64,000 nt of DNA from assembly GCA_016906335.1 (NCBI GenBank), contig JADEYG010000007.1, forward strand, positions 124,001 through 188,000, given 5' to 3'. This document shows positions 33,565-43,534 of the stretch, one piece after another. Each line of letters starts with the position of its first letter. Position 1 is the stretch's first letter. The stretch comes from Novakomyces olei (taxonomy: Eukaryota > Ascomycota > Novakomycetes > Novakomycetales > Novakomycetaceae). Below the pieces are notes generated by a model. The model was not told where the DNA came from. It ran no database searches and was given only the letters and a program-made list of their open reading frames with translations. The position numbers and the translations under genes are program-made.

Positions 33565-33578
33565 CCAGGCTCATAACC
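33565..33578 (-). other. Copia primer-binding site matching the initiator-Met tRNA anticodon arm
   Basis: Directly after the 5' LTR the element strand reads GGTTATGAGCCTGG. Its complement contains GGCTCATAACC, the anticodon stem-loop of eukaryotic initiator tRNA-Met, not a tRNA 3' end. Drosophila copia is known to prime from a half-tRNA of the same kind. Confidence 0.7.
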
Positions 33579-33793
33579 TGTTGAATATAGAAGGTTGGAA
33601 TTTGCTCTTATGGTAGATTAAATGAATTAGATACTCTAGATTGCTTCAGCTGAATCCCCCCCGAGGGTGTGAGGGTTCGCTTGAGCTATATATATGTAAC
33701 TATGTATTTTTGAGTGAGTATTCTGTAAAGCTAAAAGTCAAACAACTGACACTCATGGTTGAGTTGTCTTAGCCGGTCAGTGAGTCGGCGAGT

Positions 33794-33873
<80 letters not shown>

Positions 33874-33900
33874 AGGGGATAATAGATTCATATTTCAACA
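33579..33900 (-). repeat. Copia 5' LTR (right copy)
   Basis: 322 bp, identical by eye to the left LTR except for a shorter (ATT)n tract at about 33796-33872. It is followed by the GAAAC target duplication. Confidence 0.93.
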
Positions 33901-33905
33901 GAAAC

Positions 33906-34203
33906 TCTATATTAAAAGCGTCGGTAACCGTAAAAAACTTCATGCAGCGATATCGATTTTAAGTTACATAATGACAACTCTAATCAATTAGTTATTTAAA
34001 TGTATTAAAACACAACAAACTGGGTAAGCGATTCTTTTCAGCCCAATCGGCTAATACACTGTTTTTCACTCGTCTAACCCCGAATGGATCGAAGAAGCTC
34101 GTTTGAGCAATTGGCTGGACGCTAACGTGCGATAATTGTCACAGCTCAGTTCGATTTTGAAAGAAGAGTTCTACTGATTTCGATTAGTTTTGAACTGACT
34201 TCA
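33906..34203. other. Host sequence between the transposon block and the LtrA-like gene
   Basis: Contains the short minus-strand open stretch noted with the possibly interrupted gene (33901-33947) and the promoter of the next gene. A GATTTCGATTAG-like motif precedes the start. Nothing else recognised. Confidence 0.45.
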
Positions 34204-35703
34204 ATGAGCTCACCAGAGACCGAATCGCCTTCGCAATCGGCTGCGGAGTCGCCTACAAGTACGCGGCAAACCCACCAACCAGATACAAAACAGCCTGCAC
34301 ATTTACATGAGTTTGGGCATTTAGATCGGATTGTCCATGTCGATTTCGATGATCAGCCTCGTGCTTTCCAGCCTCCACGGTTCCATCAGTATATAAAAAA
34401 CGGACGTCTGCACCGGTCACGGTTTGAACGACCAGTAAACCAGTTTGAATTGTTTCTTGATCTTGTACTTGTTGGCGTCGTGCACACTCTTGCCGATGTG
34501 GCAGTAGAGGAGCAAACTGGCGCCGCCATTGCCAGGTTTGTTTTGACCTTCTGGGGCGCCTGGTCAATATGGACAGACTACCGTAACTTTGCTAATGTCA
34601 GTGGCATGGACGATATACCTCAGCGCGTGTACACTTTCTCGGTAATGGCGCTTTTGCTGGGCTACACATCAAACGCGACCGGTATCGAACTGGAGCAGGA
34701 GACTTTTCACGAAAACAGGGCTGCCCTGCGTGGAACATTAGGGTTTCTTCTTGTCGCTAAGTGTATTCGCTTCAGCATTTTTTTATGCTATGGGCTTTAT
34801 TTACGGGAGTTTCTAGTGAACCAGTTGACACTGGCCGCGAGAATGCTAACTGCTTCTATTTTCTACATTTGCGCAATGTTCACACCAACATTGAAGGATG
34901 CCGCTATCTTGGCGGGGGTCGGTGGGGCTATAGAAATCTTCACACCTTTGGCATTGGGTATTTTCGCCAGATCAATCATTCGTGAAGGTACTGAAGAAGA
35001 CGGACAGCAACAGCAACCGCAGAGACCTCGCCTTTTAAGGGGCACCGGCGCCATTACCGTTATTAATATTGAGCATCAGGCCGAGCGAAATGCTGCTTTT
35101 TACACAATTGTGCTCGGGGAAAGCGTGGCTAGTGTACTGTATAATGTGCATGAGTACAGGGAGGCAGCGGGTATAAACCAATTTTATGGTCGTGCAGTAT
35201 TAGTTCTCTTTGTGGCTTTTTGCTTTAATTGGATATATTTTACACGCGATTACCTTGTCGACAAAACTCATCCGATTCGACGTCATTGGCTCACTGCTTG
35301 GATCTATCAAAACGCACATTGGCCTCTGTGTGGCAGCCTTATTTTGTCGGCTGCAGGCGTCTCAAGACTTGTGACAAGAGAATCGGTTGAAGGTGGCATT
35401 AAGTGGTACTGGGGCGGTGGTGTTTCTGTAGCCCTCGTTTGTATTACTATAATCGACTTAATTTACAAGTGGGATTATATGAATGCTATTCGTTACGCTG
35501 TGCTGGTGACGCGCCTTTTTTTCCGTGTCGCTGTTGTAGTCATATCTTGTACTCTGCCCCTGGCTAGAGATTTGCTGAACCTCGATTTTATCGGCATTTA
35601 TGCGGCAATTTTTGTTTTCCTTGTAATCGAAGAAGTTTCGGGGAAACTTATCATCATGCGTGATGTTATGTCCAAGGGAGGCAGACATCACAACGAAGCT
35701 TGA
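34204..35703 (+). CDS. LtrA (low-temperature requirement A) family membrane protein
   Basis: Multi-pass membrane protein of 499 aa, single exon. The N-terminal 75 residues are polar and disordered. The family entry motif FERPVNQFELFLDLVLVGVVHTL leads into the first membrane segment, and TFWGAWSIWTDYRNF into the second; about nine or more hydrophobic segments follow, with a charged loop near residues 255-285 (EDGQQQQPQRPRL). The mid-protein RNAAFYTIVLGESVAS box is the second conserved family motif. LtrA proteins are known in bacteria and many fungi; the transported or sensed molecule is unknown. The first gene right of the transposon block; its promoter lies within 300 bp of the insertion. Confidence 0.85.
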   Translation: MSSPETESPSQSAAESPTSTRQTHQPDTKQPAHLHEFGHLDRIVHVDFDDQPRAFQPPRFHQYIKNGRLHRSRFERPVNQFELFLDLVLVGVVHTLADVAVEEQTGAAIARFVLTFWGAWSIWTDYRNFANVSGMDDIPQRVYTFSVMALLLGYTSNATGIELEQETFHENRAALRGTLGFLLVAKCIRFSIFLCYGLYLREFLVNQLTLAARMLTASIFYICAMFTPTLKDAAILAGVGGAIEIFTPLALGIFARSIIREGTEEDGQQQQPQRPRLLRGTGAITVINIEHQAERNAAFYTIVLGESVASVLYNVHEYREAAGINQFYGRAVLVLFVAFCFNWIYFTRDYLVDKTHPIRRHWLTAWIYQNAHWPLCGSLILSAAGVSRLVTRESVEGGIKWYWGGGVSVALVCITIIDLIYKWDYMNAIRYAVLVTRLFFRVAVVVISCTLPLARDLLNLDFIGIYAAIFVFLVIEEVSGKLIIMRDVMSKGGRHHNEA

Positions 35704-36316
35704 CGGGATTTTACTTTTCTAAGTCTGTAAATAGATTTGTAATAAATAATGTATGTTTACGCTCTATTTCTATGCTCGAGCTGTTACTTATCTGTCTTGA
35801 CTGTGCTATATCCACAAATCAATTGGATTAAAAAATACAAGCAAAATGTAAAATTAAACTAGCCATTTACTGGCAATAAATACTCTGAAATTGAAATATC
35901 TTGAAGAGCGTCAAATATTGAATGCATAAGCCTTTGCTATTTAGGGATTCGATTATTGGCAAAAGACCAGATACTTTTATAGTCTTCACTTGCCTGATTA
36001 GTTATAGCCTCGCGATAATTGGTGCTTCTAATTGGCCAAGACGCTCAAAACAAGCAATCATTGTGATTGCGAATGTATTTTTTTTTGCTAAACAGCAGCG
36101 AGACTGAAATTGATGAGGTAAGATAATGAGGAGACCAAAAACTTGAATACTCTACCCCAAAATGCAACGCAATGAGACTAGAAGCATTTAAAGCATTGTG
36201 AAGATAATTGTACAATTACTACATCAAACATTTTATAATGTCACGTCAAAGACAAAGCTTCCGAGACTGAAAACCCCTGAAATCCATGGCTCTTGTTCCA
36301 AAACCGAGTCATCCCA
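35704..36316. other. Intergenic region, nothing recognised
   Basis: A/T-rich 3' flank of the LtrA-like gene. A 61-codon frame at 35922-36107 has a hydrophobic middle but no family match I can name. Confidence 0.45.
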
Positions 36317-36526
36317 TCATAAAGGAAACAGCGCAAGAATATGAATAAATAAATTTTTTAACGCAAGGAAAATCATTGTGATAAGTCCAATAGCGACGAA
36401 AAGTACCGTTGACCGTTCAACAGCAGTCATAAGATCTAGGGCGAAAGTGACCTCAAATCGATAATATAAAATCCGGAAAATGTTTGATTCTGCATTGCAT
36501 TCAATGCATCGCGGACTGCCCCGCAT
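36317..36526 (-). CDS. Probable small subunit of serine palmitoyltransferase (ssSPT-like)
   Basis: 69 codons from ATG 36526. The body reads FRILYYRFEVTFALDLM, then TAVERSTVLFVAIGLITM, then a second hydrophobic stretch to the end. That order, a 'YY.YEVT.AL.ML' box followed by an E-R pair and one membrane span, fits the small activating subunits of serine palmitoyltransferase (SPTSSA/B type), which sit in the ER with the LCB1/LCB2 enzyme and raise its activity in sphingolipid synthesis. The usual Glu-Pro-Trp-Glu of the family is not kept exactly (here MTAVER), so the call is tentative. The first residues are not family-like, and a CAG acceptor inside the 5' part leaves room for an upstream exon. 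Confidence 0.45.
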   Translation of the reverse strand: MRGSPRCIECNAESNIFRILYYRFEVTFALDLMTAVERSTVLFVAIGLITMIFLALKNLFIHILALFPL

Positions 36527-37902
36527 AGTCAAAAAACTGAGACTCAGACTTTTCCGCCGATTCTCAAATCTTCTCTTTACTCGCTTGCTGGCTTTGATTC
36601 AGTGCGTACGCGCAGATACTCCCTTGGCCCTTTTGGTTTTTATCAGCCCTCAGCTTTACAATAGCAGAAGAACTCTTATAATCAAATTTACAAGCGATAA
36701 AAGCACGTAAAGTAAAACCTCCTCCAATACTAAAGAATTGGCAAGCAGAATAGATTGCGCCGTGTTGCCAACTCGTGCGCCAGGAAATTAAGAATTCAAT
36801 CTGCTCTAACTCTAAATGTTTGTTTATTTGTACCGGTCGGGACCAGATCCGATCGGGAATAAGATCCGGTAGAACGCGTTGGATTACTTTACGTGAATAT
36901 GTTTGAGGACGTGCAAGACATGATTTTTTGTTAAATTGTCGATACTATAATTGAGACAAGATTAATGATTTTGGATTGTAAGTATTAGTTGGATAGCGTC
37001 AGTCGTCGTTTACCGTAAATAGCTGCTGGTAAATTGGCCATTGCAGATATTGACTTGGGCTTTCTGCGGCTAAATTTTCGACGCATAAATGATTAATGGA
37101 CTTTATTTGCTCTACTACTTTAGAGTATTATGATGCATGTTACAACACTACTCCCATTCAATAAACTAAAGCAGCAGATCTTGGCTAGTAAATCCATGAC
37201 ATAACGTGCAGAAAAGTTTCAATCAGAAGTTCGACCAAAATTTTGTCTCAAAGCCGCTGGTTATAGAGTTTGTACAGTTCTGATGACGATCTAATGTTGC
37301 TTTGTCGTGCATTTTGATAGCCCGTGAACATAGAGTGGAACATTTATTATTCAGCAAGATGCTGAGTGTGTTTTTCACTGCTTTTGCGTATATTTATTTA
37401 CAATTTAACTCAATAACTGTTACTATGGACATATGAGAGCGGCCTCCAAGTCGCCGTATCAAATACTCGTATGAAAACAATCAGCGATCCTGCTTTCCAA
37501 GAGAGACCACGAAAGCTCTGATATATATTAAAAAGAAAATTACCGAATCTGTAACACACGGTAGAACAAATATTTTTGGGATATTTATATAGATCTTCGT
37601 TTACATTGGACGTCTTATCGTAGAAATAATCCTGTTTTACCATTACTTCACAATCTCCAACCTAGACAAGTGACGTACGTGTTCATTCATACAAGCAAAA
37701 ATAAAAAGTGAAGCTTCAGCAATAGAATTCAGCTGTGTGTACATAATTCACAAAAAGCAGTGTAATTCGGGCCTTTATCGAATCGATACCAACCATAGAT
37801 TTTCAGGCGATTTGGAGCAATGATTCGGTGAGCATTTCGTCGATTGACCGAATTTGAAAAAAGCGGCTTCAAGAGATTATTGGTGGTGTCGCTACCGACA
37901 TT
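36527..37902. other. Long intergenic region, nothing recognised
   Basis: 1.38 kb without a convincing gene. A GATCCGATCGG/GATCCGG repeat-like patch lies at about 36843-36874. Short frames are A/T-rich and lack conserved-looking segments. I found no tRNA or rRNA signature. Confidence 0.45.
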
Positions 37903-38739
37903 ATGAATGATCTTGAATATACAGAGCCAGCGCCGGACGACGGTAAAACTGATCACTCTTCCGACCGTAGAATTCCTCAACGATCAGTGCTGTACGCGGC
38001 ACTGATTCCACCAATAACAATGGTGTTGGGAGGCTTACACGGACAGTCAGTCAGCCCGGAACTTTCTTATTTCTCGGAAAAGCGTAACATATTCAATATT
38101 GTTTTTGTCAAACACGGATGGTTGCTGCTCTCGTGCTTATGGATATATCATGCTCTAAGTCTGAGACGTACACAGGCAATACAGCAGTGTCTTATACGCT
38201 ACGGCTTGGCTACTTTTTGGTGGATTGTTATAACTCAATGGGCTGCTGGCGCACCAATTATGGACCGTGCTTTTATCCTTACGGGTGGTACTTGCGAGGG
38301 TGACGCAAGCCATTACGGTATTGTGACGTCTTCTGCTTGCCGTGTGGCCAAGGGATCTTGGCGCGGAGGTCATGATCTGTCGGGGCACGTTTTTATGATT
38401 GCGCACGGCGGCATCTCGCTGTTTTTTGAAATATTTCCCGACCTTGCTGCATATTATAAATTTCCCCATATTAAGGTATGGAATATAGTATAGCTGTGTG
38501 AACTAACGGCAGATCACATTAAGTTTTCTTTTGATATGGTGGTTCATGCTCCTCATGACTGCTGCGTTCTTTCACACTTTCTTCGAAAAGGTAGTTCATC
38601 GTATCATGCGCCTTTTGACTAACTGTGCATTTAGCTCAGCGGTTTATTGCTCTCGTATGTTATGTGGATTTACGTGTATGCTTTTGCTCCTGAACTAGGA
38701 CCTGCTTGGATTGGACGACCAGACGAGTCCCGGTTATGA
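37903..38739 (+). CDS. FIT family (fat storage-inducing transmembrane) protein
   Basis: ER membrane lipid phosphatase-like protein needed for lipid-droplet budding (human FITM2, yeast Scs3/Yft2). Three exons, 37903-38475, 38513-38590 and 38635-38739, all phase 0, give 251 aa; introns are 37 and 44 nt with CTAAC branch sites. The signature GGHDLSGHVFM near residue 160 carries the first catalytic His, and FFHTFFEK in exon 2 carries the second, as in active FIT proteins. Exon 3 adds the last membrane span (LSGLLLSYVMWIYVYAF). Reading exon 1 alone would lose the second catalytic His. FIT2 cleaves fatty acyl-CoA to acyl 4'-phosphopantetheine; activity here is inferred. Confidence 0.88.
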
Positions 38740-39142
38740 TCGTCGATATGGGCAGTCCAGTATGAATTTCATGCTGTGTGCTTGATAAATTTTATTGTCT
38801 TTTGTGCCAAGCAGGTTTCATCTTTGAAAAAAAGCATTTCCTTTTTACACGTCTCCTCAGAGCACAATACCTTCGAAAATGTTTCTGTTGAATATTTAGA
38901 AGAAAACAACAGCAAGTAGCCTTTGCCTTCTCAACTTTGTTGAATAAAATTGAGAAAGCAAAAATATGTTACCCAAGTCTCTATTTTCATGTTTATTGTT
39001 CCGCTTATCTTTTTGCAAATTAAAAGTCTACGACTGAACCTGATTTCACGTAGGCAAATAGCATACTTGCAGGTAATGACATCCATGTTCTTTCTACCGT
39101 CCGATTATTTCACAATTAATCAAATTTGGCTTCTTCTTCATC
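38740..39142. other. Convergent spacer between FIT and NDUFAF5
   Basis: 403 bp between two 3' ends, A/T-rich, no gene seen. The open plus-strand frame at 38950-39249 mostly overlaps the last NDUFAF5 exon and is a shadow. Confidence 0.5.
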
Positions 39143-40353
39143 CTATTTATCTCCCAAAACATCTTTCATTGAAGCCTCTGCGCTTCCGCGTTTTAATGGT
39201 TTTTGTTGATTTGGTCCCGGTTTCCAAGCGATCTATGGGAAATAAGTAAGATTAATGCAAGCAACTTCATCTTACCAAGTATATAATATTAAACGTGGCC
39301 GGAATTGTACCGTCAGCGTTGCCATGCAAAGAGCGATAAATCGCTTGGGCTGCCGCCATAGTGTCTCTTGACAAAAAATGATGTCGTGTATATACAGCAT
39401 TGCTTTCTCCCATAGAGCGCAAATCGTCCATTAAACAAAACATGTCTGGATAATCGACAGTGACGTCTTCCACGTCTATCGTCGTTAGAGTAAATCCTGT
39501 CCGCTGAAGTAGACTCGCGACATCTCGGGTTTCTACAGTTAGATGACGAGATACAATGGTATGGTGGAAGATGATGTCTCAAATCACAAAACAGACCAAA
39601 AAAGAGCGAATAAGTGCTTACCAATCATGGGCGAGATTCGCGGACTCATACCCCCGAGTCTCTCCATTTCGGCCAATTGTAAGCTCGTCCGTAATTCGAA
39701 TAAAGTGTCGCCGCCAAACATTGAAGCCATAAACAGCCCGTCCGGCAAAAGCGCGGTATTTATTTGTTTAAGTGCAGAGGGCAGTTCGTTAACCCAATGT
39801 AGGTTCAAGTTGGACACAAATGCAGAGACTGATTCTGGAGGAAAGGGTAAATTTTCCTCGTCTATAAATTTCCGCTCTATTGACATTGCGCTAGAATCGC
39901 TAAGGGATCGCAATAGCCTTTGCTCTGATAAATCACCCTCTATTATATGCTTTATGCGATGTGCTAATGGCTCCGGCTCATTCGGTCTGGGCTCCATAAT
40001 AGCGCGGGCCATATGGCCCGCGCCGCTGCCTAAATCAACCATATTATCAAACGACCGTTTGATGAACTGTGTATTTAGCTAAAATCCAGCAATACCATAT
40101 TTAAAAGGCTTTTAAAAAGAAGCCTTATGTGACGTCTTACGTATAACCTGTCGACAAGACGACGAGCTACTTCGTCTCGAATGTACCCAGTTTCGTCATT
40201 GTCCCCGTTTGCGAGAGCAGCACGATCCCGTTGCCGCTGTTTTGCGTGGCGATTAAAGACTTTTGTCGTTGAGGCAGTCGTTGCCATTGGCCGAACAAAA
40301 GGCGCACTGAATGCGCGCCTCATCGCGCAAGACATGGCGTTTAACGTGAGCAT
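39143..40353 (-). CDS. NDUFAF5: Mitochondrial complex I assembly factor, SAM-dependent (arginine hydroxylase/methyltransferase-like)
   Basis: Four exons: 40353-40141, 40066-39622, 39532-39276 and 39232-39143; phases match and give 334 aa. The first 35 residues are Arg/Ser/Ala-rich without acids, a mitochondrial presequence. Then VFNRHAKQRQRDRAA...YIRDEVARRLVDRLY, the start box of this family, and the SAM site VDLGSGAGHMAR. Exon 3 holds YPDMFCLMDDLRSMGESNAV, and the last exon supplies IAWKPGPNQQKPLKRGSA, matching the family C-terminus. NDUFAF5 hydroxylates an Arg of NDUFS7 early in complex I assembly, on the inner membrane matrix side. Its presence implies the organism has complex I. The start at 40353 is the first ATG; a longer frame begins with TTG. 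Confidence 0.92.
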
Positions 40354-41146
40354 TGCGATATGAGCAAGTCCAGTATGTAGTGATTCTCGCAGCAATTATT
40401 GATATTACGTATTTATTATTATGGATTACAGGTATAATAAAGCGTGTGTCAACTAGTTATCGCGCTCTATGAGTATTTAGAAAAGACCGCCACTAAATTT
40501 GATAATAGCAATATAAATACAAAGACGTTATTAAGGGCGCCGTAACAAATACTCAAAAAATGAATTAATGAATAAATGGGCGGAAGGCCACTTTTTTATA
40601 GCCTTCGGGACAAGAATAAAGACGAGGGGAACGAGGACAAGAGCAAAAGAATAAAAATATTACCCTTTTAGGAAACTACTTCTCCAACAATGATCAGGGA
40701 TCCTATAATCTTGCAGTGCTGTGTCTCTAGAGATACTTTGCAATTATAATACGCAAAGGAGGCCGCTACACGTTGTTAGACCCGCGTCGGCTGCTGTAGA
40801 CGAGAGCGATATATGCTATGTTAGGATTGGTTTTTACCTGAACGTATAACGGTATATATGGCCTCATAATATATCTAAAGTCAGTTTTCCCTGTGTATAT
40901 TCATCGACCTTTCCAACAAAAGTATGATCTTTTGATTTAAATGTTTTAGTGTCCAATGTAAACATCGATTCATCGATCCATTAAGTCGTAGACTTACCCA
41001 AAAAGCTGTTCCTAAATTAATCGACTATTATTATAGCGGCAGGCTTGTTACTTGATAACCCACAAAAATGGTCTAGTTCAATTTTTACAGCAAATGATGG
41101 CGATAAGGCGTATCTCACGTCGCGGTGAGTAAACATTCAATCTCGC
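40354..41146. other. Divergent promoter region NDUFAF5/GNA1
   Basis: 793 bp, A/T-rich with an AAT/GGAACGAGGACAAGAGC purine patch near 40610-40640. No gene found. Confidence 0.5.
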
Positions 41147-41724
41147 ATGGAAGACCTGTTTGACGCGGGGCTGTTGGATCCTAATGGCACTGTGCTGCCG
41201 TCGGGTCTTTCACTAAGACCATTACGGCGGTCTGATATTTCTCTTGGTAAGTAGACGCAGGCCTAAGGGGTCTAATGCCCAAGGCTACCTCACATTATTA
41301 GCGGGTTTGGCACCGTCTCCACCGCTTCCAATCACGCACTATTACGAGCAATTCGATATATTAAAAAGCGCTGGGCTCACTTTTACTATAGTGGTTACTG
41401 CGGAGGACGCAACGGTAAGGAAACTCGTTATGTATTGCTTCTCGTGCTGACCCTCAACAGATCGCTACAGCTTCTCTGCTTTTGGAGCGTAAACTATTAC
41501 GTGCATGTGCTTTAGCCGGCCACATTGAGGACGTTGTTATTAGTCCAGATTACCAGTCAAGGGGATTAGGCCGTGTTCTTATAAATACCTTAATAACGTT
41601 GGCACGGCGGCTTGGATGCTACAAGATTATTCTAGACTGTGCGGATTCGAATCAAGGATTCTATGAAAAGTGTGGATTTTCACGCAAAGGTGTGGAGATG
41701 AAATTGATGTTGTCTGGACGGTGA
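41147..41724 (+). CDS. GNA1: Glucosamine-6-phosphate N-acetyltransferase
   Basis: GNAT-fold enzyme that acetylates glucosamine-6-phosphate with acetyl-CoA, a step to UDP-GlcNAc for chitin and glycans. Three exons, 41147-41246, 41284-41414 and 41461-41724, total 164 aa (family about 160). Family residues: LRPLRRSDI at the N-terminus, GYLTLLAGL after intron 1, GHIEDVVISPDYQSRGLG (acetyl-CoA pyrophosphate loop Q-x-x-G-x-G type) and LGCYKIILDC...FYEKCGF, a near-exact match to Gna1. Intron 1 is only 37 nt (GTAAGT to CAAG) and intron 2 is 46 nt. Without splicing, the gene appears as two unrelated short frames. Confidence 0.93.
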
Positions 41725-41934
41725 TAGCTGTACTCTAATACGAAAGCCAAGAATATAGTCAATCCAAACATGACGTTAAATGACATAGAAATAAAATCAA
41801 ACAGATCATAATTCAAGCCTTAACCCGTACAGGCTGTACCAAAAGATCGGACCTACGCATACAAACTATGTTTTGTGGCTTTTAGGTGCTTTTAATGTGT
41901 AATGATATCGATTTAATTTTTCTACAACAGTCGC

Positions 41935-42873
41935 TTACTCGGCTTGCTGCAGGGTGGCCAACTTGTCTGCCAAGCGCTCGCGGCGCTCCGCCAAAGTGAG
42001 TTTCTTGGTGCGGTATTTTTTGCTCTCGGCAGCGTACTCTGCTTTGCTCTTCTTCGACTCCTTAGCCTCGCGATCAGGGTTCTCCCGGATCTGTGAATGT
42101 GCCTCAGAATAAATGTCCTCCAACTGATCAGACTCGATTCCTTCCGAGATGAGACCAGCAAACTGCTTCTTGTAGCGCTCCTCATCATCATCCAACAGCA
42201 TCTCCATATATTCAGCTACATGGCCGCCAAAGATATACTTGCGTAAAACTTCAGCATCCAATTCCTCCGTCTCGATATCGTAGCCGGGATATCGTTTAGC
42301 GCTGTGTGGAACAAAGAGGCCACCATCTGAAGCGCCTTTTAGAGCACCGAATACACGTGAGCCAGTGGAAGTTCTCTTGAGACCAACATCAAGGAAAACC
42401 TTGAATGGACGAGGTCCATCCTCATCAGCCGGCTCGGTCAGAGTAAATTCACCATCTGCTTCCTCGACACCTTGATACTTCTCGTCGAGTCCAAGCTTCT
42501 TGAGAGCACGGCGAGCCACGAGCAAACCGACAGCATAGGCAGCCGCCCAGTTAGTGAGGCCGTACTGGATGCCGAAGCGAGGCAATTCGTGAGCGTAGGC
42601 CGATTCAAAGACGACATCGCCTTCGATTTTGGAAGATACAATCTGGGCGATTATGTCGCGGTTCGTGAAACGGACGACCAGGCGGTACTTTGGTGCATTG
42701 TACTTGTTCTTGGCCTGAGTAATCAAACGCTTGCGTTGATAGTAATCGGTCTTGCCCTCACGGCGACGACGATATTTAGTTTGGAAGCGCGAGAAATACG
42801 CGTTGCTCTTCTGCTGCTTTGTGAACGGCTATTTTTGTTAGTCATTCGTTGCTTATGAACGGAGTCGTACCAT
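41935..42873 (-). CDS. RPL5: 60S ribosomal protein L5 (uL18)
   Basis: Large-subunit protein that carries 5S rRNA into the ribosome. The start codon ATG (42873-42871) is an exon by itself: a 42-nt intron (GTACGA donor, ATAG acceptor) follows at once, and exon 2 runs 42828-41935. The product is 298 aa, the normal length. Sequence is clear: PFTKQQKSNAYFSRFQTKYRRRREGKTDYY at the start, then KYRLVVRFTNRDI, GLLVARRALKKLGL, FLDVGLKRTSTGSRVFGALKGA and a basic C-terminal helix. A start-codon intron is common in fungal ribosomal protein genes. ACCCTACCCTAA (TTAGGG type on the gene strand) lies about 90 bp upstream. Confidence 0.96.
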
Positions 42874-43534
42874 ATTTGCTATTGTATTGCGTTACAGGAC
42901 CTCAGTGTCGAGCTTGTGTGTGTATGTGTTGTGTGTACGCCATCGCTGTGACTGTATAGTACCCTACCCTAATCATGTCGCTGGAATCCCATTCTTTTAT
43001 TTCCAAGTATACTATTAAGCAGCATTGCGTATTAGAGCATAGTACCAATTTTGATAAGCAATATTGTTGAGTATAATTTGGTTATTACATTGCTACATTT
43101 CTTGATTGTGTAATATATTAAAACAATTTTATGGTCAATATAATGTTCTTACTATTGTCCGGAGAGACGCGAGCGCCTGAGTGACGCGTGCACGTCAGTT
43201 CGTTGGAGACCGTCAAATTATTTAATAACTAATGGCATCAAGTCGTTTCTTCATGGTTTAAATGCCGCGTTTAATAGACATAAATTGCATATACAAACTA
43301 TCGTGCTAGAGACACGCAAACTTGCAAAAGGCTTTCTGTGGATGGAAAATTGCTTGCTAGCTAGTATATATATATATACGACTCGTTGCCGGAAAGCCAA
43401 TCGTTGACAAGACGAGCTCAATGTCGCTACAAAATAAGATGCTACGACGAATAATAAAGCCCTAGTTTACCAAAAAAAAAAAAGAAATCAATAAGTTCTA
43501 TATACAGATTTGGGTATCACATTAAATCACAGTG
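42874..43534. other. Intergenic region upstream of RPL5
   Basis: 661 bp. Besides the TTAGGG motif it holds GTGTGT-rich sequence at about 42917-42935, a TA tract at about 43363-43376 and an A-run at 43471-43483. No gene seen. Confidence 0.5.
42961..42974 (-). promoter_or_regulatory. Telomere-like TTAGGG motif in the RPL5 promoter
   Basis: On the gene strand this reads GATTAGGGTAGGG, 88 bp upstream of the RPL5 ATG. TTAGGG-binding Myb factors (Tbf1/Teb1 type) are known to act at ribosomal and snoRNA promoters in fungi; use here is inferred. Confidence 0.5.

Larger units (their letters stand above)
15866..33900 (-). mobile_element. Ty1/copia LTR retrotransposon, interrupted by nested gypsy elements
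   Basis: Outer element of the nest, coding on the minus strand. LTRs are 15866-16205 and 33579-33900; they look identical outside an (ATT)n tract that differs by 18 bp, so the insertion is recent. Without the nested DNA it would be about 5.36 kb. Parts in element order: 5' LTR (33900-33579), a tRNA-type primer site, gag (33486-32530) with two CCHC knuckles, protease/integrase region (to about 30385), reverse transcriptase and RNase H (17708-16260), polypurine tract, and 3' LTR. It is a fossil: one major break, the insertion of a 12.7-kb Ty3/gypsy element between 17710 and 30385 inside the pol region. The domain order INT before RT proves the copia class. Confidence 0.95.

Noticed and set aside
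36527-37902. RNA gene in the long gap between the ssSPT-like and FIT genes
   Set aside because: I looked for tRNA B-box-like GGTTCGA and rRNA or snRNA signatures and saw none; a covariance-model search would be needed.
38950-39249. 99-codon plus-strand frame after FIT
   Set aside because: It overlaps the last NDUFAF5 exon on the other strand, and that exon has clear family sequence.
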